64,000 nucleotides of DNA, from assembly GCF_026008495.1 (NCBI RefSeq), contig NZ_BQUN01000103.1, positions 57,585 through 121,584 of the forward strand. The letters run 5' to 3'. The stretch's first letter is position 1, and each line of letters opens with the position of its first letter. Source of the DNA: Streptomyces sp. A012304. Its GTDB lineage: Bacteria; Actinomycetota; Actinomycetes; Streptomycetales; Streptomycetaceae. Position numbers and translations under genes: made by a program. Positions 40,686 through 49,744 of this stretch are shown here, piece by piece. The notes below the pieces were generated by a model, which ran no database searches, was not told the origin of the DNA, and saw only the letters and a program-made list of their open reading frames with translations.

Positions 40686-42959
40686 TTGACGCAGGCCATC
40701 GCCCCCCGCGTACGGATCCTGCTGCTGCTGTTCCTGGCGGTCACCGGCGCGCTGCTCGCCGGTGCCTCGCCCGCCTCCGCGCACGCCGCGCTGACCGGCA
40801 GCGACCCCGCGCAGGGGGCGGTGGTCGACAAGGCACCCGCGCAGGTGTCGCTGACCTTCTCCGAGCAGGTCTCCACGAACGGCGACTCGCTGCGGGTCCT
40901 CGATCCCAAGGGCACCCGCGTCGACACCGGCGAGCCGTCCAACGTCAGCGGCACCACCTACGCCGTGCGGCTCCACTCCGGGCTGCCCGACGGCACCTAC
41001 ACCGTGACCTACCAGGTGGTCTCCGCCGACAGCCACCCCGTCGCCGGCGCCTACACCTTCTCCATCGGCGCCCCCTCCAAGACCAGCGTCTCGGTCTCCG
41101 ACCAGCAGGCCGGCGGCGGTGTCGTCGGCGGGCTGTACGGGTTCGGACGGTACGTGTCGTACGGCGGGTTCATCGTCATGGTCGGCGCGGGCGCCTTCGT
41201 ACTGGCCTGCTGGCCGCGCGGCACCGGGGTGCGGGCCGTGCAGCGGCTCGTCGTCTCCGGCTGGGTCGCGCTCACCGCCGCCACCCTGTTCCTGCTGCTC
41301 CTGCGCGGCTCCTACACCGGCTCCGGGAAGGTCGGTGACATCTTCGACCTCGACCTCCTCGGCCAGGTGCTCCAGACCAAGACGGGCGCCGCGCTGGTCT
41401 CCCGGCTGCTGCTGCTCGCCGCGGCCGCGCTGTTCATCGCCGTGCTCTTCGGCGCCTACGACAAGCGCGAGGACGAGGAGAAGCGGGACCTCACCTTCGG
41501 GCTCTCCCTCGGCGGAACCGTCGTGGCCGCCGGGCTCGCCGCCAGCTGGGCGATGTCCGAGCACGCCTCGGTCGGAGTCCAGGCGGGCATCGCGATGCCG
41601 GTCGACGTCGTGCATCTGCTGGCCGTCGCCGCCTGGCTGGGCGGGCTGTGCGCGCTGCTCGTGGCGCTCTACCGGGCGAACCCCCCGGTGGAGGCGGCTG
41701 CGGTCCGCCGGTTCTCGCAGGTCGCCTTCGGCAGCGTCGTCGCGCTCGTCGCGACCGGCGTCTACCAGTCGTGGCGCCAGCTGGGCTCCTGGTCGGCGTT
41801 CACCGACACCCGCTACGGGCAGCTCCTGCTCGTCAAGATCGGATTGGTGGCGCTGCTCGTCGGCGTCGCCTGGATCTCCCGTCGGTGGACGGCACGGCTG
41901 ACGGGGGTGCCCACGGTCGAGTCGGCGGGTGTGGGGGCGGCGGGTGTCGAGTCGCCTGCTGGGAGTCCGGCCGCTGCGGCTGCTGCTGGGCGGACGACCG
42001 CCGCGGAGGCTGCTGCTGGGGAGACGCCGGCTGGGGAGACGGCCGCTGCCGAGCCGGTCGGAAAGGCCAGGGCCGAGGCCGAGACAGCCGCTGCCGAGCC
42101 GGTTGGAGAGGCCAAGGCCGAGGCAGAGACAGCCGAGGAGACGACGGCCGAGGCCAAGACGTCGGCCGCCACGATCGCTGCCGCTACCGCAGCACTGGGC
42201 TCGGACTCGGGTTCGGACTCGGACTCGGGTTCGGTGTCAGGCCCGGGTGCGGGGGCGGGGCCGGCGTCGGGGTCGAGGCCAGCGTCCGCGTCGGCGTCGG
42301 CGTCCGCGTCGGCGTCGGTGTCCGCGTCGGGCGGTGGTACGCGGCAGGCAGCCGACGGCTCCGACCCCGCCGACTCCGAGCGGGCCGCGCAGCTCGCCCG
42401 GCAGCGTGCCGCCGTGGACACCGCGCGGCGCAAACGGCTCCGGGACGCCGACCCGCACCGCCTCGGCCTGCGCCGCTCCGTGCTCGCCGAGGCCGGTGTC
42501 GCCGTCGTGCTGCTCGCCGTCACCACCGCGCTGACATCCACCGAGCCGGGCCGTACCGAGCAGGAGGCCAAGGCGGCCACGGCTGCCTCGTCGTCCTCGT
42601 CGTCGACGGGCGCCTCGGGCGCCCTGACCCTCGACATGTCGTTCGACACGGGCGGCACCGACGGCAAGGGCGTCGTCAGCGTCGACCTCGACCCGGCGCG
42701 GACCGGCGCCAACGAGATGCACGTCTACGTCACCCGGCCCAACGGCCGCGCCTTCGACGTCCCCGAGGTGAAGATCGCCTTCACCCTCGAAACCAAGGAC
42801 ATCGGGCCACTGCCCGTCGTCCCCGACCACATCACCACCGGCCACTGGTCGGCGAACGGAGTGCAGATCCCCATGGCCGGCGAGTGGAAGATCGCCGTCA
42901 CCGTGCGGACCTCCGACATCGACCAGGTGACCGTCTCCAAGAACGCGCAGATCGGCTGA
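40686..42959 (+). CDS. CopC-CopD fusion with C-terminal YtkA-like domain
   Basis: TTG 40686 has GAGGAGGAACC just upstream. The 757-residue protein has a signal peptide (ASPASAHAAL). A CopC domain (about 35-130) starts with the copper-binding His at the mature N-terminus and has DSHPVAG. A CopD region of eight helices (about 150-405) follows. Then comes a 150-residue Ala/Glu/Ser-rich insertion with a duplicated 45-bp unit (AAAEPVGKARAEAET) and an Ala-Ser run. Last are one helix and an extracytoplasmic YtkA-like beta domain ending the protein. It probably imports copper or transfers it across the membrane to cytoplasmic recipients. Confidence 0.9.
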   Translation: MTQAIAPRVRILLLLFLAVTGALLAGASPASAHAALTGSDPAQGAVVDKAPAQVSLTFSEQVSTNGDSLRVLDPKGTRVDTGEPSNVSGTTYAVRLHSGLPDGTYTVTYQVVSADSHPVAGAYTFSIGAPSKTSVSVSDQQAGGGVVGGLYGFGRYVSYGGFIVMVGAGAFVLACWPRGTGVRAVQRLVVSGWVALTAATLFLLLLRGSYTGSGKVGDIFDLDLLGQVLQTKTGAALVSRLLLLAAAALFIAVLFGAYDKREDEEKRDLTFGLSLGGTVVAAGLAASWAMSEHASVGVQAGIAMPVDVVHLLAVAAWLGGLCALLVALYRANPPVEAAAVRRFSQVAFGSVVALVATGVYQSWRQLGSWSAFTDTRYGQLLLVKIGLVALLVGVAWISRRWTARLTGVPTVESAGVGAAGVESPAGSPAAAAAAGRTTAAEAAAGETPAGETAAAEPVGKARAEAETAAAEPVGEAKAEAETAEETTAEAKTSAATIAAATAALGSDSGSDSDSGSVSGPGAGAGPASGSRPASASASASASASVSASGGGTRQAADGSDPADSERAAQLARQRAAVDTARRKRLRDADPHRLGLRRSVLAEAGVAVVLLAVTTALTSTEPGRTEQEAKAATAASSSSSSTGASGALTLDMSFDTGGTDGKGVVSVDLDPARTGANEMHVYVTRPNGRAFDVPEVKIAFTLETKDIGPLPVVPDHITTGHWSANGVQIPMAGEWKIAVTVRTSDIDQVTVSKNAQIG

Positions 42960-42967
42960 ACCGCACC

Positions 42968-44251
42968 ATGCCTGACCAGTCCATTTCTGAGGCCCCTGAC
43001 GCCGAGGTCGTCCCCGGGGAGCCGTCCGCTCCCGGGGGGCTGACCCGGCGCACGCTGCTCGGCACCGCCGGCGCCACCGGCCTCGTCCTCGGGGCGGCGG
43101 GCGCCGCCGCCGGGTACGCCGCCGCGCCCACCCAGGCGACCCCGCTCTCCTCGATCGGTGCCGACCGGGTGATGTTCCACGTGAAACATCAGCCCGGCAT
43201 CACCCAGGGCCTCCAGGCCCGAGGTCACCTGGTCGCCTTCGACCTCGCCGCCGGCGCGGGCCGCAAGGAGGCCGCCGCCCTGCTGCGCCGCTGGTCGGAG
43301 ACTGCCCGGCGGCTGATGGCGGGCGAGGCCGCGCCGCACGACGACACGGACGTGGCCCGGGACGCCGGCCCCTCGTCCTTGACGATCACCTTCGGCTTCG
43401 GCCACAGCTTCTTCGCCCGTACCGGCCTGGAGAAGCAGCGCCCGGTCGCCCTCGACCCGCTGCCGGACTTCTCTTCCGACCGGCTCGACAAGAGGCGCAG
43501 CGACGGCGACCTGTGGGTGCAGATCGGAGCGAACGACGCCCTGGTCGCCTTCCACGCCCTGCGCGCGATCCAGAAGGACGCGGGCAGCGCGGCGAAGGTC
43601 CGCTGGCAGATGAACGGCTTCAACCGGACCCCGGGCGCCACCGCCCATCCCATGACGGCCCGCAATCTGATGGGCCAGATGGACGGCACCCGCAATCCCA
43701 AGCCGACGGACGCCGACTTCGACCAGCGGATCTTCGTCCCGGCCTCGGGCTCGAACGACCCCGCCTGGATGGCCAACGGCTCCTACGCCGTCGTACGCCG
43801 CATCCGCATGCTCCTCGACGACTGGGAGAACCTGTCGGTCAAGGCCCAGGAACAGGTCATCGGGCGTCGCAAGTCCGACGGGGCGCCGCTGAGCGGGGGC
43901 ACCGAGACGACCGAGATGGACCTGGAGAAGACCGACGCCGACGGCGATCTCGTCGTGCCGCTCAACGCGCACGCCCGGATCACCCGCCCCGACCAGAACG
44001 GCGGCGCGGCGATGCTGCGGCGGCCGTTCTCCTACCACGACGGCATCGACGCCGACGGCGTCCCGGACGCCGGTCTGCTGTTCATCTGCTGGCAGGCCGA
44101 CCCGCTGCGAAGCTTCGTCACGGTGCAGCGCAAGCTGGACCGCGGGGACGCCCTCTCGCAGTACATCCGCCACGAGGCGAGCGGCCTGTTCGCGGTGCCG
44201 GGCGGGGCGGCGGAAGGGGAGTACGTGGGCCAGCGGCTGCTGGAGGGATGA
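42968..44251 (+). CDS. dtpA: Tat-exported DyP-type heme peroxidase
   Basis: The 427-residue protein starts with a twin-arginine signal, LTRRTLLGTAGATGLVLGAA. The peroxidase contains the family motif GxxDG in MGQMDGTRNP and ends with the conserved RHEASGLFAVPGG. In S. lividans the equivalent peroxidase, DtpA, is encoded next to Sco, ECuC and CopCD and is needed for maturation of the copper oxidase GlxA during development. A parS-like sequence lies inside the coding region (VMFHVKH, residues 69-75). Confidence 0.92.
   Translation: MPDQSISEAPDAEVVPGEPSAPGGLTRRTLLGTAGATGLVLGAAGAAAGYAAAPTQATPLSSIGADRVMFHVKHQPGITQGLQARGHLVAFDLAAGAGRKEAAALLRRWSETARRLMAGEAAPHDDTDVARDAGPSSLTITFGFGHSFFARTGLEKQRPVALDPLPDFSSDRLDKRRSDGDLWVQIGANDALVAFHALRAIQKDAGSAAKVRWQMNGFNRTPGATAHPMTARNLMGQMDGTRNPKPTDADFDQRIFVPASGSNDPAWMANGSYAVVRRIRMLLDDWENLSVKAQEQVIGRRKSDGAPLSGGTETTEMDLEKTDADGDLVVPLNAHARITRPDQNGGAAMLRRPFSYHDGIDADGVPDAGLLFICWQADPLRSFVTVQRKLDRGDALSQYIRHEASGLFAVPGGAAEGEYVGQRLLEG
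43174..43187. other. parS-like ParB site inside dtpA
   Basis: GTTCCACGTGAAAC differs at one base from the Streptomyces parS consensus GTTTCACGTGAAAC. It encodes part of VMFHVKH, so protein coding and ParB binding may share the sequence. Confidence 0.7.
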
Positions 44252-44369
44252 GACACACGGGACGGCCGTGGCACGTCGAGCAGCGGCTTCAGGTCACGCG
44301 GGTTCACTCGCGTGAGGGGTGGGCGGGAAACACGGCTCCTGGTTTCACAAGGCCCATTAGGGTGAGGTC

Positions 44370-45302
44370 ATGCCAGCGAGCTATGCCTATCTCGGCCCCG
44401 AGGGCACCTTCACGGAGGTCGCCCTGCGCACGCTTCCGGAGACGGCCACCCGTCAGCTGATCCCGTACGTGTCCGTGCAGTCAGCGCTGGACGCCGTACG
44501 CGCAGGCGAGGCCGAGGCCGCGTTCGTGCCGATCGAGAACTCCGTCGAGGGCGGGATCACCGCCACCCTCGACGAGCTGGTCGCGGGCGCGCCGCTGATG
44601 ATCTACCGCGAGGTGCTGCTGTCGATCACCTTCGCGCTGCTGGTCCGGCCCGGCACCAAGCTGTCGGACGTCAAGACGGTCACCGCCCACCCGGCCGCAC
44701 AGCCGCAAGTGCGCAACTGGCTGAAGGCGAACCTCCCGGACGCCGTCTGGGAGTCGGCCGCCTCGAACGCCGAGGGCGCCCGCCTGGTCCAGGAGGGCCG
44801 CTACGACGCCGCCTTCGCGGGCGAGTTCGCGGCCGCCCGGTACGGCCTGGAGGCCCTGGAGACCGAGATCCACGACGCCAAGAACGCGCAGACGCGGTTC
44901 GTGTTGGTGGGCCGTCCGGCCCGGCCCGCCGCGCCGACCGGCGCGGACAAGACGTCCGTCGTGCTGTGGCAGCGCGACGACCACCCGGGCGCGCTGCGCG
45001 ATCTGCTCGCCGAGTTCGCCACGCGCGGTATCAACCTGATGGTGCTCCAGTCGCGGCCGACCGGCGCCGGTATCGGCAACTACTGCTTCTGCATCGACGC
45101 CGCCGGCCACATCTCCGACCGGCGCATGGCCGACGCGCTCATGGGGCTCAAGAGGATCTGCCGTGATGTGCGGTTCCTCGGCTCCTACCCACGTGCGGGC
45201 GTGATCGCGGGAGACGTCGAGGCTCCGCCGGCCGGAACGTCGGACGCGGAGTTCGTGGCGGCGGCGGACTGGGTGGCGCGCTGCCAGGACGGCCGTTTCT
45301 AG
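44370..45302 (+). CDS. pheA: Prephenate dehydratase
   Basis: The 310-residue protein opens with AYLGPEGTFTEVALRTL and has VPIENSVEGGI, both prephenate dehydratase signatures. An ACT domain (GALRDLLAEFATRGINL with LQSRPTG) near the C-terminus senses phenylalanine. It converts prephenate to phenylpyruvate. A TAGGGT box ends only 6 nt before the ATG, so the message is probably leaderless or nearly so. A TCACGCG/CGCGTGA hairpin at 44294-44315 separates it from dtpA. Confidence 0.95.
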   Translation: MPASYAYLGPEGTFTEVALRTLPETATRQLIPYVSVQSALDAVRAGEAEAAFVPIENSVEGGITATLDELVAGAPLMIYREVLLSITFALLVRPGTKLSDVKTVTAHPAAQPQVRNWLKANLPDAVWESAASNAEGARLVQEGRYDAAFAGEFAAARYGLEALETEIHDAKNAQTRFVLVGRPARPAAPTGADKTSVVLWQRDDHPGALRDLLAEFATRGINLMVLQSRPTGAGIGNYCFCIDAAGHISDRRMADALMGLKRICRDVRFLGSYPRAGVIAGDVEAPPAGTSDAEFVAAADWVARCQDGRF

Positions 45303-45372
45303 CCGGTCCTCGGCTCCGTAGGTCTGCCTCCCTGCGGTCGTACATGTCTTCGGTCCTACCTGCATATCTTCC

Positions 45373-45711
45373 TTGTCCACAGAAGTTATCCACAGGGCGG
45401 CTTCTCGACCTGGGGACAAGTCGACAAGGAAGGGTCGGTCGGTCGACAAATCGCCCTACAGGGCGGAAGGGGAGCGCTCACCCCGTCACTCGCCCTTCGT
45501 CCACTCTTTTCCTTTGAACAATCCTTTGGGATGACCCCTTTCCACCGAAAGTGGGCGCGAGACAGGTTTGAGCCAGGCATTCCTCACTCCGGCCAGACCA
45601 TCCGGAGTGATCAATTCCGAAGTCCACAGATGTTCCACACACCCTGTGGATAACTTTTCTGGAGCGGTGCACCCCTGTGGACAACCGGCCCGCCAAGTCC
45701 CTTTCTCCACA
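45373..45711. other. Cluster of DnaA boxes upstream of serS
   Basis: The 586-bp gap between pheA and serS holds four perfect boxes: TTGTCCACA 45373-45381, TTATCCACA 45386-45394, TGTGGATAA 45645-45653 and TGTGGACAA 45676-45684. Near matches stand at 45411 (TGGGGACAA) and 45703 (TTCTCCACA). DnaA-box clusters outside oriC have been described in S. coelicolor as modulators of initiation; this locus, near oriC by synteny, is a good candidate. No gene is visible in the gap. Confidence 0.75.
45584..45610 (+). terminator. 9-bp hairpin within the DnaA-box region
   Basis: TCACTCCGG (45584-45592) pairs with CCGGAGTGA (45602-45610) around a 9-nt loop. It could end pheA readthrough or form part of a serS leader. 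I looked for a T-box signature and did not find one. Confidence 0.5.
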
Positions 45712-45888
45712 AGGGAATCGGCGAGAAGCGATAGGAAACGGGTCAACTCGGCGCCACACCGCTGCTCCGTCCCAGGGGGTGAGACACTTTCCCTTGACAC
45801 GCTACGCAATTCACCCATAACGGCAGGTAAGGCGCGGCCTGAAATAGCGAGTCGTGGGCGGCAACCCCGCACGGGTAGCCTTGACCGC

Positions 45889-47166
45889 GTGATTGACCTT
45901 CGCCTGCTCCGTGAGGACCCCGACCGTGTGCGCGCCTCCCAGCGCGCCCGTGGAGAGGATGTCGCGCTCGTCGACGCTCTCCTGTCTGCCGACGAGCGGC
46001 GCAGGTCGTCCGGCGTCCGCTTCGACGAGCTGCGCGCCGAACAGAAGTCCCTCGGCAAGCTCATCCCCAAGGCCTCCGCGGACGAGAAGGCCGAGCTGCT
46101 GAAGAAGGCGAGCCAGCTCGCCGCCGACGTCAAGGCCGCGGACGCCGAGCGCGACGCCGCCGACGCCGAGACCCAGGAACTCCTGCTCCAGCTGGGCAAC
46201 CTCGTCCACCCCGACGTGCCCGTCGGCGGCGAGGAGGACTTCGCCACGCTCGAGACGCACGGCGAGATCCGCGACTTCGCCGCCGAGGGCTTCGAGCCCA
46301 AGGACCACCTGGAGCTGGGCCAGCTCCTCGGCGCGATCGACGTCGAGCGCGGCGCGAAGGTCTCCGGCTCCCGCTTCTACTTCCTCACCGGTGTCGGCGC
46401 CCTGCTGGAGCTGGCCCTGGTGAACGCGGCGATCGCGCAGGCCACCGCCGCCGGCTTCACGCCCATGCTCACCCCGGCGCTGGTGCGTCCGCAGTCGATG
46501 GCCGGCACCGGCTTCCTCGGCCAGGCGGCCCAGGACGTCTACCACCTCGACAAGGACGACCTGTACCTGGTCGGCACCTCCGAGGTCCCCCTCGCCGCGT
46601 ACCACATGGACGAGATCATCGACGCCGAGCGCCTGCCGCTGCGCTACGCCGGGTTCTCCCCCTGCTTCCGCCGCGAGGCCGGCTCGCACGGCAAGGACAC
46701 CCGGGGCATCTTCCGCGTGCACCAGTTCGACAAGGTCGAGATGTTCACGTACGTCACTCCCGAGGACTCGCAGGCCGAGCACCAGCGCCTGCTGGAGTGG
46801 GAGAAGCAGTGGCTGACGTCGCTGGAGCTGCCGTTCCGGGTCATCGACGTCGCGTCGGCCGACCTGGGCTCGTCCGCGGCCCGCAAGTTCGACTGCGAGG
46901 CGTGGATCCCGACCCAGGGCAAGTACCGCGAGCTGACCTCGACCTCGGACTGCACCGAGTTCCAGTCCCGCCGCCTCCAGATCCGCGTCCGTGAGGGCAA
47001 GCAGGTCCGCCCGCTGGCCACGCTCAACGGCACCCTGTGCGCCGTTCCGCGCACGATCGTGGCGATCCTGGAGAACCACCAGCAGGCCGACGGTTCCGTG
47101 CGTGTGCCCGAGGTGCTGCGCCCGTACCTCGGCGGCCGGGAGGTCCTGGAGCCGGTGGCCCGGTGA
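45889..47166 (+). CDS. serS: Seryl-tRNA synthetase
   Basis: The 425-residue class II synthetase has an N-terminal antiparallel coiled-coil arm (about 25-105) that recognises the long variable arm of tRNA-Ser. The catalytic core shows TSEVPLAAYHMDEI (motif 1/2 region), FRREAGSHGKDTRGIFRVHQF (motif 2) and the motif 3 arginine in NGTLCAVPRTIVAI. GTG 45889 follows a TAGCCT -10 box by 7 nt, indicating a leaderless mRNA. A TTGACA about 90 bp upstream may mark a second promoter. Its stop overlaps the HAD gene start. Confidence 0.97.
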   Translation: MIDLRLLREDPDRVRASQRARGEDVALVDALLSADERRRSSGVRFDELRAEQKSLGKLIPKASADEKAELLKKASQLAADVKAADAERDAADAETQELLLQLGNLVHPDVPVGGEEDFATLETHGEIRDFAAEGFEPKDHLELGQLLGAIDVERGAKVSGSRFYFLTGVGALLELALVNAAIAQATAAGFTPMLTPALVRPQSMAGTGFLGQAAQDVYHLDKDDLYLVGTSEVPLAAYHMDEIIDAERLPLRYAGFSPCFRREAGSHGKDTRGIFRVHQFDKVEMFTYVTPEDSQAEHQRLLEWEKQWLTSLELPFRVIDVASADLGSSAARKFDCEAWIPTQGKYRELTSTSDCTEFQSRRLQIRVREGKQVRPLATLNGTLCAVPRTIVAILENHQQADGSVRVPEVLRPYLGGREVLEPVAR

Positions 47167-47975
47167 GCGAGGCCGCCGCGGGATTCCCCTACCGGCTGAT
47201 CGCGACCGACCTCGACGGGACGCTGCTGCGCTCCGACGAGTCGATATCGCGACGCACCCGTGACGCCCTCGCCGCGGCCACCGCGGCGGGGGCCGCCCAT
47301 ATCGTCGTCACCGGCCGCGCGGTCCCCTGGACCCGTCACATCCTCGACGACCTCGGCTACGACGGTCTCGCGGTCTGCGGCCAGGGCGCCCAGGTCTACG
47401 ACGCCGGCGAGCACCGCCTGCTGACCTCGGTCACCCTGGACCGGCAGCTGGCGGGCGTGGCCCTGGCCAAGATCGAGGCCGAGGTCGGTCCGCTGTACCT
47501 GGCGGCGAGCCGGGACGGGCTGGAGGGAGAGGTGCTGGTCGGCCCCGGTTACGCCGTCACCGGCAGGCTCCCGGCGACCCCGTTCACGGACGCGTCCGAC
47601 CTGTGGTCGGCCCCGCTGAACAAGATCTACATACAGCACCCCGAACTGTCCGACGACCAGCTGGCCGAGGCGGCCCGCCAGGCCGCGGGCGGCTTCGTCA
47701 CGGTGGCGATGGCCGGCGAGGGCATCGTGGAGCTCCTCCCCCTCGGCCTCTCCAAGGCCACCGGCCTCTCCCTCGCCGCCCGCCGGCTGGGCCTGAAGGC
47801 CGCCGACACGATCGCCTTCGGCGACATGCCCAACGACCTACCGATGTTCGCCTGGGCCTCCTACGGCGTCGCCATGGCCAACGCCCACACGGAACTGAAG
47901 GCGGTGGCCGACGAGGTGACGTCCTCCAACGAGGAGGACGGGATCGCCGTGGTGGTGGAGCGCCTGCTGGGCTGA
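47163..47975 (+). CDS. HAD-superfamily (Cof-type) phosphatase
   Basis: The 270-residue protein has DLDGTLLRSDESIS (motif I with both Asp), VVTGRAVPW (motif II), the Lys of GLSKATGLSLAARR and FGDMPNDLPMFAWA (motif IV). This is the Cof/YbiV subgroup with a C2 cap that dephosphorylates sugar phosphates, FMN or PLP. GTG 47163 overlaps the serS stop codon, so translation is coupled. Confidence 0.93.
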   Translation: MSEAAAGFPYRLIATDLDGTLLRSDESISRRTRDALAAATAAGAAHIVVTGRAVPWTRHILDDLGYDGLAVCGQGAQVYDAGEHRLLTSVTLDRQLAGVALAKIEAEVGPLYLAASRDGLEGEVLVGPGYAVTGRLPATPFTDASDLWSAPLNKIYIQHPELSDDQLAEAARQAAGGFVTVAMAGEGIVELLPLGLSKATGLSLAARRLGLKAADTIAFGDMPNDLPMFAWASYGVAMANAHTELKAVADEVTSSNEEDGIAVVVERLLG

Positions 47976-48074
47976 CCGCGGATCGTCGTGCCGCCGGGGC
48001 GGGGGGCGGTGGGCGCAGCGGCACTCCGCAGGTGCCGGATCACCGCACACTCGCCCGCCCACCCCAGCGCGGGT

Positions 48075-48092
48075 CGCCTCTGCTCAGAGGCG
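48075..48092 (+). terminator. Hairpin downstream of serS-HAD unit
   Basis: CGCCTCTG-CT-CAGAGGCG is a compact, fully paired hairpin 100 bp after the HAD stop. The surrounding 652-bp gap 47976-48627 shows no clear gene besides the 20-codon frame at 48191. Confidence 0.5.
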
Positions 48093-48190
48093 GAAGTCGG
48101 GAAGGCGGCCCACGCGAGCGCAGTGCTCACGTGCTCGAAGCGGCCGCCCCGGGCAGCTCCCCGTGCGGGGCGGGCTCGACGGAGGGGTAA

Positions 48191-48253
48191 CTACTCCGGA
48201 GCCCGCCACGGGCTGCCCTGACGGAAGCGGAACGAACTGCCGTGCATGGGCAT
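48191..48253 (-). CDS. Possible 20-aa peptide ORF
   Basis: ATG 48253 is preceded by AGAGGAG with 8-nt spacing, and the frame reads MPMHGSSFRFRQGSPWRAPE, then stop. The upstream frame also carries LLCPQCRGG, so a slightly longer zinc-knuckle-like peptide is possible. A short AGCCCG/CGGGCT hairpin lies inside its 3' end. Evidence is limited to the ribosome site and codon bias. Confidence 0.3.
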   Translation of the reverse strand: MPMHGSSFRFRQGSPWRAPE

Positions 48254-48627
48254 CGCCCCGCTCCTCTCCCGGTCTGTGACGCCGGTTCCTCCCCGGCACT
48301 GCGGACACAACAACTGTGCCCGCCGGACGAGTTGGGCGCCACCGAATAAAACGGGTGTGCGGGGGCTTAGGGGACGACGGCCGACAGACGCCGCCCGACG
48401 GCCGGGAGATGACGGCCGACAGACGACGGCCGGCAGGGGGAGCACCGGCAGGCTTGAGCGTTGTGGGCGCTTCGGGGGCTGGGGCGGGGCGCTTGTCGAA
48501 GTCCCCCGCCCGCCGACGCCGCGCCCCTTCCCCGTCGACGCCGCGCCCGCATCCCCTCGGATGCCGATGCGGACGCCGCCGCCGACGCCGTACGGAATTG
48601 CGGTCCCCGCGTCGAGTCCGTGCCGGG

Positions 48628-48921
48628 TTACCGGCGGCGCCACCGGCGGCGGCGGGCCTTGCTGAAGAACCAGCCCGCGGGCGGCTCGTCGGAGCGCCAC
48701 GGCTGCGGCTCGGGCTCCTTGCCGCGCCAGCGGGCTGCGAGCATCCGGGCCCGGGCGGACGGTTCGGATGTCTCGGCGGCCCGTATGAAGTCCTCGTCCA
48801 GGACGAGGTCGTCCCAGGTCCCGTCCGAGGCCCGGCCCGCAGCCGGGTCCGAGGTCCCGTCCCCGGACGGCCCGCCGCCCTCGCGCTCCCGGCCGTCGTA
48901 CCGCGCCGCCTCGTCCGCCAT
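48628..48921 (-). CDS. Conserved small hypothetical protein, 97 aa
   Basis: GGAGG lies 6 nt before ATG 48921. The product has a disordered Gly/Ser-rich start. A conserved-looking core follows (WDDLVLDEDFIRAAETSEPS, then ARMLAARWRGKEPEPQPW) and a very basic end, FFSKARRRRWRRR. There is no membrane helix. I know the pattern from other Streptomyces genomes but not a function; the acidic core with basic tail suggests binding to nucleic acid or membrane. Confidence 0.75.
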   Translation of the reverse strand: MADEAARYDGREREGGGPSGDGTSDPAAGRASDGTWDDLVLDEDFIRAAETSEPSARARMLAARWRGKEPEPQPWRSDEPPAGWFFSKARRRRWRRR

Positions 48922-49014
48922 CGCCGTCCTCCCGGCCGACCTTCCCGTCGTATCCGCTTTGCCCAGTGTGCCCGGACGGAGGTGAAGCCCCCGTCAAGAA
49001 CCCTTCGTCGGCGC

Positions 49015-49734
49015 CTACTCCTCGCCCGCCAGCGTCAGCGCCCGCAGCTTCTGCCCGGCGTACCAGGTGGCCAGGACCGTCACCGCGACCAGCAGCACCG
49101 TCGCCGTGGTCAGCCCGACGTCCGAGGTGACCAGGTCACCGCCGGCCACCTTGTGAGCGACGGCCAGCGACCACTGCTGGACGCTGAGGGTCCGCGCGCC
49201 CGGCACCAGGGAGCCGAACAGGGCCTCCCAGACAAGGGCGTAGACGAGGCCGAAGACCACCGCGTGCCGGGACACCGTGCCCAGCAGCAGGAAGAGCGCG
49301 GCATAGGCGATGGAGGAGACCAGCGCGGCGACCGTGTAGGCCACGGCGATCTGCTGGCCGTTGCCGTTGAGGATGAACCCGGCGATCAGGGTCGGCAGCG
49401 CCGAGAACACCATCGTCACCGCGATCGCCACGATCAGCTTGGTGTAGATGATCGTGGGTCGCTTGACCGGCTTGGACAGCAGGTAGACCACGGAGCCGTC
49501 GTCGATCTCCGGGCCGATCGCGCCCGTGCCCGCGATGACGCCGATGATCGGCACCATGGTGGCGATCGCGAATCCGCCCAGCAGGTCCGACGCCGTCTGG
49601 TCGTCGGCGCCGGTCAGGGCGCGCACGACGACGGAGATCGCGATCAGCAGCAGCGGCAGCGCGCCGAGGATGAGGGCTCGGCGACGGCCGAGCAGAGCCC
49701 GATAGGTGAGCCGGGCGACAGTGGGGTCGTACAT
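49015..49734 (-). CDS. ABC-2 type permease (fourth gene of ABC operon)
   Basis: The 239-residue protein has six predicted helices and the ABC-2 pattern. EIDDGSVVYLLSKPVKRPTI between helices 2 and 3 is the coupling segment of ABC-2 membrane proteins. It lies 10 bp after the second ATPase gene and forms an ATPase/permease pair with it. Confidence 0.88.
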   Translation of the reverse strand: MYDPTVARLTYRALLGRRRALILGALPLLLIAISVVVRALTGADDQTASDLLGGFAIATMVPIIGVIAGTGAIGPEIDDGSVVYLLSKPVKRPTIIYTKLIVAIAVTMVFSALPTLIAGFILNGNGQQIAVAYTVAALVSSIAYAALFLLLGTVSRHAVVFGLVYALVWEALFGSLVPGARTLSVQQWSLAVAHKVAGGDLVTSDVGLTTATVLLVAVTVLATWYAGQKLRALTLAGEE

Positions 49735-49744
49735 CTTCGGCCTC

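Noticed and set aside
45303..45888. T-box riboswitch for serS
   Set aside because: No T-box sequence or specifier stem was recognisable, and the -10 box directly before GTG 45889 points to a leaderless message.
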